From Planktothrix rubescens CCAP 1459/22 (GTDB lineage: Bacteria; Cyanobacteriota; Cyanobacteriia; Cyanobacteriales; Microcoleaceae), in the NCBI GenBank assembly GCA_904830895.1, contig LR882958.1, positions 496,001-560,000 of the forward strand: 64,000 nucleotides of DNA, read 5' to 3'. A model generated the notes under the pieces. The model was not told where the DNA came from and searched no databases. It saw only the letters and a list, made by a program, of their open reading frames with translations. Position 1 is the stretch's first letter, and each line of letters starts with the position of its first letter. Both the position numbers and the translations under genes were made by a program. Positions 54,093 through 62,384 of this stretch are shown one piece after another.

Positions 54093-55268
54093 CTAATCTT
54101 CATTCTCTCTAAAAATTGCCCCCCGTTGGACTAACTCGGATTTAATTCGCTTGGAAATACCTACTACCTCGGTAAAATCAACGTTTTCTACCCAGACATT
54201 TTTGAGTTCGGCTTGACTGAAGCTGGCCATTGTTAAGTTCACCCCTTGAAATTTTACCCCGGTTAGGTCGGCATAGTTGAGATTAGCTTGGCTGAGGTTG
54301 GCTTGGGTCAAGTTGGCATAGGGTAAATAGGCACTCATCAAGTTAGCATGGGTTAAATTAGCATGACTCAAATTAGCCCTAGGCATTTTAGTTCTGACAT
54401 CGGCTTCGCTGAGGTTAGCACCTGTTAAATCGGCATCGCGTAAATTAGCGTTAGTTAAAATAGCATAACTGAGATTAGCTTCTTTTAAAATCGCTCCGCT
54501 CAAATCTGCTAAGGTTAAATTAGCATAACTGAGGTTAGTTTTTTCTAAATTTGCCCCGTGTAAATCGGCGTAATTAAAATCAAGATGACTTAAATCCATG
54601 CCTGCAAAATCAAATAAAGGATCTAAGCCAATATTTTCGGCTTGTTGTAGAATATTACCTGGATTTTCTATTAAAAATTCTCGAAAAATAGCTTGATGCT
54701 GTTGAGTATATAATTCAACTTGTTCCCATTGTTCTAACTGTTCATAAATTAACTTTAAATGGTTAAAAGCATTGCCTTGACTTTGATAATTTTTGTTGGT
54801 TTTTGCCAGGATTAATTGTTGTTGATAAGCGTTAATTGCCAGTTCAAATTTTTCTTGAGTGAGATAGATTTTTCCTAACACAGATAATGTCTGTTCTTCC
54901 GTGCGAGGATCTGAAAATTGACGGGCGAGGTCTAACCGTTGGTTTTGGTATTCGAGGGCGTTAACATAGTCTCCTAAATTATAGTAAATATTGCTCAGAT
55001 TAATTAAGGCATTCATTTCACCTTTGGGATCTTGAATTTCACGGGAGATATCTAAATGTTGTTGATAGCAATTAATTGCCAGTTCTGGACTTAATAGGGC
55101 TTCATGTACAGCCCCTATATTCCCCCAGGCTGCGCCTTCCCGTTTGCGATCCTTTAAATTTCGGTAGGAGTGGAGAGCTTGTTGCCAAGATGCTAAAGCG
55201 GCTTGATATTCTGTATTTTGATAGTGTAAAATCCCTTGCTGGAATAACTCGTTGGCTTGATCTAACAT
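54093..55268 (-). CDS. TPR-pentapeptide repeat fusion protein
   Basis: 391 residues. The N-terminal half (about 1-190) has four to five TPR units (YQAALASWQQALHSYRNLKD, then AINCYQQHLDISREIQDPKG). The C-terminal half (about 225-370) is a pentapeptide-repeat beta-helix (ANLEKTNLSYANLTLADLSG). It ends SELVQRGAIFRENED, as in the neighbouring pentapeptide protein. It is probably a soluble protein-interaction scaffold. It lies 67 bp before its paralogue on the same strand. Confidence 0.88.
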   Translation of the reverse strand: MLDQANELFQQGILHYQNTEYQAALASWQQALHSYRNLKDRKREGAAWGNIGAVHEALLSPELAINCYQQHLDISREIQDPKGEMNALINLSNIYYNLGDYVNALEYQNQRLDLARQFSDPRTEEQTLSVLGKIYLTQEKFELAINAYQQQLILAKTNKNYQSQGNAFNHLKLIYEQLEQWEQVELYTQQHQAIFREFLIENPGNILQQAENIGLDPLFDFAGMDLSHLDFNYADLHGANLEKTNLSYANLTLADLSGAILKEANLSYAILTNANLRDADLTGANLSEADVRTKMPRANLSHANLTHANLMSAYLPYANLTQANLSQANLNYADLTGVKFQGVNLTMASFSQAELKNVWVENVDFTEVVGISKRIKSELVQRGAIFRENED

Positions 55269-55420
55269 CTAAATAGTTTATTTGATGAATTATTCGATCC
55301 AGATTAATCTAAATCTGCTAATTATGCAAGGGGGAATTCGATTGAAAATCCCTCTTATTTATGGATATTTAGGGGTATCTAGTCTAGGGTAAAAGTTATC
55401 TGTTTTCTTTTGACTTCCTC

Positions 55421-56200
55421 CTACAAAATATCAGGATTCCTCACGGTAACTTGATGCTCTGCTAAGTAGGTCTTAATTTCTGTCACGCTTAATTGACCAT
55501 AATGCAATAAGGATGCTAACAATGCTGCTTCGGCTTTGCCTTGGGTTAAGGCTTGATAAATATGCTCACAAGTCCCCGCGCCCCCCGATGCAATCACTGG
55601 AATTTCTACGGATTCGGCAATGGTTCGCGTTAGTTCTAAATCATAACCTGCCTGGGTTCCATCGGCATCCATACTGGTGATTAGAAGTTCCCCCGCGCCC
55701 CGTTTTGTGACTTCTTTAGCCCAGATAAGAGCATCAATTCCGGTATTTTCCCGACCGCCTCGCACATACACATCCCAGCCGGGATTATCGGGATTAGTGC
55801 GCCGACGGGCATCAATAGCAACTACAATACATTGTACTCCAAAGCGATCGCTGGCTCGATTAATTAAGTCAGGATCACGCACAGCGGCGGAATTAATACT
55901 AACTTTATCTGCTCCGGCTCTTAATAAATTTTTAATCATGTCTAGGTTTTGAATTCCACCCCCCACCGTTAAGGGAATAAATACCTGTTCGGCGGTGCGA
56001 TAGACGACATCAAAAATAATATCTCGGTCTTCATGGGTGGCTGTAATATCCAAAAATACTAATTCATCGGCCCCAGCATCGTTATAGGCCGCCGCCAATT
56101 CCACCGGGTCACCAGCATCTTTTAAATCAACAAAATTAACCCCCTTTACCACTCGACCTGCTTTTACATCCAAACAAGGTAAAATTCGTTTCGCAAGCAT
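55421..56200 (-). CDS. hisF: Imidazole glycerol phosphate synthase cyclase subunit HisF
   Basis: 259 residues of a TIM barrel. The catalytic aspartates are in [11 protein letters not shown] (near residue 11) and VAIDARRRT (near residue 130). Phosphate-binding motifs GGGIQNLD and ASGGAGT are present. With HisH it makes IGP and AICAR in histidine synthesis. It is monocistronic, with no other his gene nearby. Confidence 0.97.
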   Translation of the reverse strand: MLAKRILPCLDVKAGRVVKGVNFVDLKDAGDPVELAAAYNDAGADELVFLDITATHEDRDIIFDVVYRTAEQVFIPLTVGGGIQNLDMIKNLLRAGADKVSINSAAVRDPDLINRASDRFGVQCIVVAIDARRRTNPDNPGWDVYVRGGRENTGIDALIWAKEVTKRGAGELLITSMDADGTQAGYDLELTRTIAESVEIPVIASGGAGTCEHIYQALTQGKAEAALLASLLHYGQLSVTEIKTYLAEHQVTVRNPDIL

Positions 56201-56607
56201 AATAACTATTGAACATTAGGACAATAAAATCAAGGGTGAAAATCCCTTTTTTGAGTTCAGATTAATTATATAGCAGGGAATACCAAAATAGGGAATAGTT
56301 AATTAATCAGTTCACTAATCATAATTTTTTACGGGACGGGAGAAAATTCGAGAATTTCTGACTCGTAAGTGGAATATAGAATTAGATTGTCGTTATTTAT
56401 CTGTGCTATTCTCCTAAATTCCTATCTAATATAAATCCTAGATTGCTGAAACCCGATTCCAATTTCTAATCCGAATCAAGTCTCATCCCGGCGGTGGGAC
56501 TTGATTTATTCAGCTATAATATAATTGGAAACGAGCAAACAACCTTAAGAAAAAAGGATAGTCTTTAATAGTCAACAGTCAACCATTAACCGTCAACACA
56601 CCAAATT
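56201..56607. other. 407-bp intergenic region with hairpin at 56474-56506
   Basis: No gene found. AATCAAGTC (56474-56482) pairs with GACTTGATT (56498-56506), and the stem extends inward to about 12 bp with one wobble pair (loop CCCGGCGG). It lies between divergent genes, so it is not an obvious terminator and may be an operator or a dispersed repeat. Confidence 0.55.
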
Positions 56608-57825
56608 ATGAATTTCCTAGAAAGTATCAAAATGGCAACTACAACACTATTAGCGAATAAAATGCGAAGTAGTTTAACTATGTTAGGAATTATTATTGGC
56701 AATGCCTCTGTTATTGCTATGATTGGTATTGGAGAAGGTGCTCAGAAATTTGTCAATAATCAAGTCAATTCTTTGGGGCCAAATGTTTTATTTGTGTTAC
56801 CCGGAAGTCCTGACTCACAACGCCGTCCTGTGTTTCCGCCGCAAAATTTAGTCTTAGAAGATGCGATCGCGATCGCCGAACAAGTGCCTTCGGTTGAACA
56901 AGTTTCTCCTTCTTTAAATGGCAGTGAATTAATTACCTATCGCAGTAATAATGCTTCAGCTTCTATCGTGGGAACCACACCGGAATTTTTATCGGTGCGT
57001 AATTTTGATATTGCTAAAGGTCGATTTATTACGGATTTAGACTTAAAACGGAATGAACAAGTTGTGGCATTAGGATCAGAATTAGCTCAACAATTATTTG
57101 GAACTGAAGATCCGATTGGTAAGTCGGTTCGACTGCGGAATTTGAGTTTACAAGTTATTGGGGTAATGCAGCCTAAAGGCTCTAGTTTTGGCAGTAATGA
57201 CGACATGAATGCCTTTGTTCCCTTAACTACAATGGCAAATCGAATTGTGGGAAATCGATCGCCCTACGGAACCCAAGTTACATTTATTTCTATTACTATT
57301 GATAGTCAAGATAATATGCGGGCGGCTCAATTTCAAGTTGAAAATTTATTGCGGTTACGTCATAAAATTACTAATGAAGATGATTTTACTGTTAGAAATC
57401 AAAAGGATTTAATGAATATTTTGGGCAGTATTGCTGGAGCTTTAACTATTTTATTGGCAGCAACCGCCGCCATTTCTCTATTAGTGGGCGGTATTGGAAT
57501 TATGAATATTATGTTGGTTTCTGTCAGCGAAAGAACTCAAGAAATCGGATTAAGAAAAGCGATCGGAGCGACCCAATCAGATATTTTAATTCAGTTTATA
57601 ATTGAATCTGTTATCCTATCAGCAGCAGGGGGTTTGATTGGTACATTAATTGGCGTTGGTGGCATTTTAGTTGTCGGTGCTTTCACTCCTTTACAAGCCG
57701 GAGTTTCCAGTGTTGCGATTGTAACAGCCGTTAGTATTTCTGGGGCTATTGGATTGTTTTTCGGTGTTGTTCCTGCTAAACAAGCTGCCAAACTTGACCC
57801 AATTGTAGCTTTAAGAAGTATTTAA
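56608..57825 (+). CDS. MacB-type ABC transporter permease
   Basis: 405 residues. One N-terminal membrane helix (TMLGIIIGNASVIAMIGIGE), a large extracytoplasmic MacB_PCD domain (about 45-240), and three C-terminal helices of the FtsX domain, with MNIMLVSVSERTQEIGLRKA near residue 302. MacB-type systems use this mechanotransmission fold to drive export of peptides or drugs through a periplasmic partner. The ATPase follows after 78 bp. No membrane-fusion protein gene is seen adjacent. Confidence 0.92.
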   Translation: MNFLESIKMATTTLLANKMRSSLTMLGIIIGNASVIAMIGIGEGAQKFVNNQVNSLGPNVLFVLPGSPDSQRRPVFPPQNLVLEDAIAIAEQVPSVEQVSPSLNGSELITYRSNNASASIVGTTPEFLSVRNFDIAKGRFITDLDLKRNEQVVALGSELAQQLFGTEDPIGKSVRLRNLSLQVIGVMQPKGSSFGSNDDMNAFVPLTTMANRIVGNRSPYGTQVTFISITIDSQDNMRAAQFQVENLLRLRHKITNEDDFTVRNQKDLMNILGSIAGALTILLAATAAISLLVGGIGIMNIMLVSVSERTQEIGLRKAIGATQSDILIQFIIESVILSAAGGLIGTLIGVGGILVVGAFTPLQAGVSSVAIVTAVSISGAIGLFFGVVPAKQAAKLDPIVALRSI

Positions 57826-57903
57826 TTGGTTTAGTTTTGATTATAGGATTGCTATATCTCTGTTCCCTATTCCCTATTCCCTATTCCCTATCCTATTAAA
57901 ATT
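57826..57903. repeat. MITE-like end motif and heptanucleotide array
   Basis: TATAGGATTGCTATATC (57842-57858) matches the terminal repeat of the 169-bp element at 10917. It is followed by CCCTATT heptamers (57865-57892). Both lie between the permease and ATPase genes. Confidence 0.75.
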
Positions 57904-58662
57904 ATGAAAACATCAATTTCGACTAAACCAGAAAATCAAGATTCTCAAACCAATCCGGTGATTATTCACTTAGAAAATGTCACCAAAGTTTATGGGATGG
58001 GTGATATTCAAGTTCAGGCTTTAAAAGGTGTCATCTTAACGGTAGAACAAGGAGAATACTGTTCGATTATGGGTGCTTCGGGTTCGGGGAAATCAACGGC
58101 GATGAATATTATCGGTTGTTTGGATCGTCCCTCCGCAGGTTCCTATTATTTGGATGGGGTAAATGTGGCGCAAATGTCAGAAAATAATTTAGCCCGCATT
58201 CGCAATATTAAATTAGGGTTTGTATTCCAACAATTCCATCTTTTACCCCAATTAAGTGCTTTAGAAAATGTGATTTTACCGATGATGTATGCTGGAATTC
58301 CCTCGAATGAACGTCGAGAAAGGGCAAAGCAAGCATTAATTAGAGTCGGGTTAGAAAATAGATTAAATAATAGACCGAATCAACTTTCTGGAGGTCAACA
58401 ACAACGGGTAGCGATCGCCCGTGCTATTGTGAATCGTCCGGTATTATTATTAGCAGATGAACCGACCGGGGCGTTAGATTCTCAAACTACTCAAGAAGTG
58501 ATGAATATTTTTACTGAATTAAATGCGGGTGGAATGACCGTTGTAATGGTCACCCATGAAGCCGATGTTGCCCGTCAAACCCGTCGAATTGTTTGGTTTA
58601 AAGATGGTGAAGTTGTTCATTCCCATCTCACCCCCAATGATTTACACAGTGCTATTTTTTAA
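57904..58662 (+). CDS. MacB/LolD-type ABC transporter ATPase
   Basis: 252 residues. Walker A GASGSGKSTAMN near residue 59, Q-loop FVFQQFHLLPQLSALENV near residue 101, signature LSGGQQQRVAIARAI near residue 160, Walker B LLLADEPTGALD near residue 181, and the switch histidine in VMVTHEADVA. It is the energy-coupling partner of the permease just upstream. The N-terminal 20 residues are polar and not conserved. Confidence 0.93.
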   Translation: MKTSISTKPENQDSQTNPVIIHLENVTKVYGMGDIQVQALKGVILTVEQGEYCSIMGASGSGKSTAMNIIGCLDRPSAGSYYLDGVNVAQMSENNLARIRNIKLGFVFQQFHLLPQLSALENVILPMMYAGIPSNERRERAKQALIRVGLENRLNNRPNQLSGGQQQRVAIARAIVNRPVLLLADEPTGALDSQTTQEVMNIFTELNAGGMTVVMVTHEADVARQTRRIVWFKDGEVVHSHLTPNDLHSAIF

Positions 58663-58679
58663 AATTTAATTTCGTTTTT

Positions 58680-58719
58680 GTTGTTGGGCGTTGTTGGGCG
58701 TTGTTGGGCTTTAGCCCAT
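58680..58719. repeat. GTTGTTGGGC repeat, related to the suf array
   Basis: Three copies of GTTGTTGGGC, ending in the palindrome GGGCTTTAGCCC found in each unit of the array at 5359-5568. Confidence 0.85.
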
Positions 58720-58834
58720 CTTCTCAAGGTTTAAAATCTCACAACATTGAATAAGGATTGATTTAAGTTAGTTGCCAATTAAAAAATTTCTGGCCCCGAT
58801 ATTATATAAATTGTTGATAGCCCAGGATAAATGA

Positions 58835-60364
58835 TTAATTTCTGGTATAGCGATGTTTTACTCCCAGGGGGAAATATTCGGGATCTGCCGTTAATTTGAG
58901 GGTGATTTGAGGGGTTTGATATTCAGGGGGAACATAATTAGCAAATTCGCTATTTAAGCGCTTTAATTGCGTTAAAATAGAATGGGCGATCGCTTGTTTT
59001 TTATCCTCGGTTTCTTCAATCCCAGGTGCTAATTCTACAACCACTGATAGAAACCGATTTTGATCAGAATCCTCCAAAATAGACATCACAAATTTACCCG
59101 TCACCCAATCTTTAATTAAGGGTTGTTCTAAACCTACGGTTATATTTTCAGGATAAATATTAGCTCCAAAATAGGAAATAATAAATTGCGATCGCCCAAA
59201 TATAAAAACAAATGGTAAGGGATAAATTCCCCGATCTCCTGTTTTTTGTAATTCTAAAATCGGATCAAAATCCCATTGTTTCAAAAAATTTAACATTTCT
59301 TGAAATTCAATAATTCCCCCTTGATCAGCAATATGATATCGAATTAACGGAATCCCATTATCTCCCGAAAACAATAGGGTTCCAGTGATAGAATTATCTG
59401 TTTTTTGGACTTCAAAAAATCGACTTTTAGGATCATATTGAACTAAAGTTGGTAATCGAGATTCTCCAAATAATTGTTTGGCAATTTCTGGATTTTCAGA
59501 TAAAAATTGACGAATACAAATACTCAAAGGTGTTTCATTCCCTAAAACTCCCGCATCTGCTGTCCCATAAAGGCTTGCCGAATCATAATTTGGTTGAGTT
59601 GATCCCACCCTTTCCCCGACTAAACGCCGCCATTCTTCACTAAAAACTTCCCCAGCAAATACTAATTTAACTTGATATTTTGCCCATTCTATGCCTTCAG
59701 TAATTCCCGTATCAATAACATCTTTAATAAACGGAGGATAGCCTAATAAAACCACTTGCTCAAACTGTTCTCCCAATTCTCGAATTACCCGAAAAATTTC
59801 CGGTTTTTGATTTCCTGGGGTAATCACTGTAAGGGGATAACCTTTAGTGGCTAAATGACGACAACAGGCCGTTGTATAGATTCCCCCAACCCAAGTTCCC
59901 AAAGTAAAACAAATCACCGCTAAAGTTCGACGTTGATCCGCTTGAAAGCTATCATAAAAAATCTGTTCAAAGCGAGTCGCAATTTGCAATTCATCACTAA
60001 TAAAACGGGGCCAAAATGTTGGATTTCCGGTGGAACCTGAAGAAACTGCAATTAAATCACAGGTTTCCAATTGACCATAACGACACAATTGGGATAAGGA
60101 ATATTGACGTAAATAATTTTCTTTCGTAATTAAAGGCAAAGTTTGGAAATCTTCCCAGGTTTGAATATCATCAATAGACCGATGATGAGTGGCTAAAAAC
60201 TGTTGATAGGCGGGAACTTTTGTGACAACATCTTGGAATAGTTGTAAAACAGAATTCACCCCTCTATCTTCAGAGGGTTGAACTAAATTCGATAGGGGTG
60301 TAGATAAAAAGCCGTTTAAGGCGGAAATTGCCCGTTGGCGTTGTTCGTCTCGGAGTTGACCCAT
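58835..60364 (-). CDS. PaaK/CapK-like adenylate-forming enzyme
   Basis: 509 residues. The phosphate-binding loop VSSGSTGNPTFWPRFI (near residue 109) is the AMP-binding signature of the phenylacetate-CoA ligase/CapK branch. Further features are YGTADAGVLGNETPLSI near residue 265 and RYHIADQGGIIEF near residue 341. Such enzymes activate a carboxylate with ATP and hand it to CoA or another acceptor. The substrate is unknown. It lies divergent from a Ser/Thr kinase gene. Confidence 0.82.
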   Translation of the reverse strand: MGQLRDEQRQRAISALNGFLSTPLSNLVQPSEDRGVNSVLQLFQDVVTKVPAYQQFLATHHRSIDDIQTWEDFQTLPLITKENYLRQYSLSQLCRYGQLETCDLIAVSSGSTGNPTFWPRFISDELQIATRFEQIFYDSFQADQRRTLAVICFTLGTWVGGIYTTACCRHLATKGYPLTVITPGNQKPEIFRVIRELGEQFEQVVLLGYPPFIKDVIDTGITEGIEWAKYQVKLVFAGEVFSEEWRRLVGERVGSTQPNYDSASLYGTADAGVLGNETPLSICIRQFLSENPEIAKQLFGESRLPTLVQYDPKSRFFEVQKTDNSITGTLLFSGDNGIPLIRYHIADQGGIIEFQEMLNFLKQWDFDPILELQKTGDRGIYPLPFVFIFGRSQFIISYFGANIYPENITVGLEQPLIKDWVTGKFVMSILEDSDQNRFLSVVVELAPGIEETEDKKQAIAHSILTQLKRLNSEFANYVPPEYQTPQITLKLTADPEYFPLGVKHRYTRN

Positions 60365-60444
60365 GCTACAGTCCTGATAAATTGCTACTCTAAATTAAGA
60401 CAGATCGGAACCGTTCAGTATTCATTTTTTCACACTAACACCCC

Positions 60445-62253
60445 ATGAGTCAATTAATTTATCCGGGTCTTGTTCTGAGAAACCATTATGCCATCGTCCG
60501 TGAGTTAGGACATGGGGGTTTTGGACGGACTTATTTAGCAAAAGATCAACATCGGTTTGATGAACTTTGTGTTTTAAAAGAATTTTCTCCCCAGGTACAA
60601 GGAAGTTTTGCTTTAAAAAAATCCCAGGAATTATTTGAACGGGAAGCGGAGATTCTCTATAAATTAAAACATCCCCAAATTCCTCGATTTCGAGAGTTAT
60701 TTAGAGAAACAATTGATAATAAAGGGTATTTGTTTTTTGTACAGGATTATGTTGAGGGTTTTAACTATCGAAGTTTATTGAATCAACAGTCTTTTACAGA
60801 AGCCGAAGTGATGCAATTATTATTCCAAATTTTACCTATATTAGACTATATTCATAGTTATGGCGTGATTCATCGAGATATTTCTCCTGATAATATGATT
60901 CAACGTCAATCCGATGGTTTACCCATGTTAATTGATTTTGGCGGGGTGAAATTAATTCAAGCCAAAGTAGAATCGGAATTGGCAGTACAAGGGGGTCAAA
61001 ATCCCTCACCTACAAGGTTAGGAAAAGTGGGCTACGCCCCCGATGAACAAATGCGTTTGGGTATGGTTTATCCTAATAGTGATTTGTATGCTTTAGCTGC
61101 GACAATGTTAGTGTTATTAACCCGAAAAGAACCGCAACAATTAATTGATCCACAAACCTTAAATTGGAATTGGAGAAAATACACTAAATTAAATCCAAAG
61201 TTTGGGGAAATATTAGATAAAATGTTAGCCTATCGTCACGGCGATCGCTTTTCATCGGTTCAGGATGTTCTATCGGCTCTTTCAGCCATAAATCCACCCC
61301 CGCAAACCCCTATAAATCCCACTCAACCCATCCTAAATCAGAGCTTATTCCCCCAACCTTTTTCCCCTCAAGCCGGAAAAAATTCTCATATAAAAACGCC
61401 TTTATTAGTATTTGTTTTTATCTTAATTTTAGGGGTTTTTGGATGGTTGGGAGGACGTTACGGGTTAAATAATTATGCAAATCAAGACTTAAACCAACTC
61501 GCAAAAACGGAGGAAAAACGACAAGAAGCATTACGAGAACAACTGCGTTTATTAGGAATTGATTCTAACTTTTTTGTAGAGTTAGTGGATGAAGAATTTT
61601 ATCATCGCTATCCCGAACAACGGGGAAGAACTTTAACAGATAAATCCTCGGATTCAATTTGGCGAGAAAATTGGAATAAAATTGCAGATGAATTTTTGCA
61701 ACATTTAGCGCAACTTAGTGATCAATCTCGGATAAAATTAGGAAACTATAGTATTAATGATCTAGATCACTTAAAAGCACAAGTGAATCAGTTACAGTTA
61801 AGTAGTCAATCCTTATATGATTTAGCGGATGCCAAATTTTTTGATCTATTTCCAGAACAATCAAGAAATGTTGATTTGGGGTTTCCTATGGGACAAGTTT
61901 GGCAAGCTATTACTAATGATGTGGTTAACAATTTAGAAGCGGGAACTGCCTGGGAACGGGTAGAATTTGCTTCTAAAAAAACTCAAAAAACCTTGAAATA
62001 TCGACTAAAACCCGGTGAAGGAAAAATCTATATTGCTCACTTGAATAAAAATCAAGTTTTACAGGTGCGTCTCAAATCTCCACAATCCTCAACTTTACTT
62101 TCAATTTATACACAAAAAGCTCAATCCTTACTAGAAGATTCACCTAAAAACCGTTGGTCAGGTCGTTTACCCGATTCTGGTGATTATCAAGTGGTTGTGG
62201 TGTCTAAATCTTCCCGACCGTTTGACTATGAGTTAACCCTAGAAACTCGTTAA
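60445..62253 (+). CDS. Membrane-anchored Ser/Thr protein kinase
   Basis: 602 residues. The kinase domain covers about 15-275: GHGGFGRTYLAKD, the lysine in CVLKEFSPQ, the catalytic loop VIHRDISPDNMIQ near residue 142 (HRDIS-PDN instead of HRDLKPEN), and LIDFGGVK near residue 163. A proline-rich linker and one membrane helix (LLVFVFILILGVFGWLGG, about 315-335) follow. The extracytoplasmic part has a helical region and ends with a beta-rich domain resembling PPC domains (LKYRLKPGEGKIYIAHLNKN). All catalytic residues are present. Substrates unknown. Confidence 0.9.
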   Translation: MSQLIYPGLVLRNHYAIVRELGHGGFGRTYLAKDQHRFDELCVLKEFSPQVQGSFALKKSQELFEREAEILYKLKHPQIPRFRELFRETIDNKGYLFFVQDYVEGFNYRSLLNQQSFTEAEVMQLLFQILPILDYIHSYGVIHRDISPDNMIQRQSDGLPMLIDFGGVKLIQAKVESELAVQGGQNPSPTRLGKVGYAPDEQMRLGMVYPNSDLYALAATMLVLLTRKEPQQLIDPQTLNWNWRKYTKLNPKFGEILDKMLAYRHGDRFSSVQDVLSALSAINPPPQTPINPTQPILNQSLFPQPFSPQAGKNSHIKTPLLVFVFILILGVFGWLGGRYGLNNYANQDLNQLAKTEEKRQEALREQLRLLGIDSNFFVELVDEEFYHRYPEQRGRTLTDKSSDSIWRENWNKIADEFLQHLAQLSDQSRIKLGNYSINDLDHLKAQVNQLQLSSQSLYDLADAKFFDLFPEQSRNVDLGFPMGQVWQAITNDVVNNLEAGTAWERVEFASKKTQKTLKYRLKPGEGKIYIAHLNKNQVLQVRLKSPQSSTLLSIYTQKAQSLLEDSPKNRWSGRLPDSGDYQVVVVSKSSRPFDYELTLETR

Positions 62254-62384
62254 GGAGTTTATCATTATTGATAAGAGTATTCAAACGAACGGAAAAATTA
62301 TCGGCTATCTGTCAATATTGAATATTTCTAATTGTCGAGGTTCAGGTTCTCACCCATACCAAATTCTCAAGGATATTAAATTTT

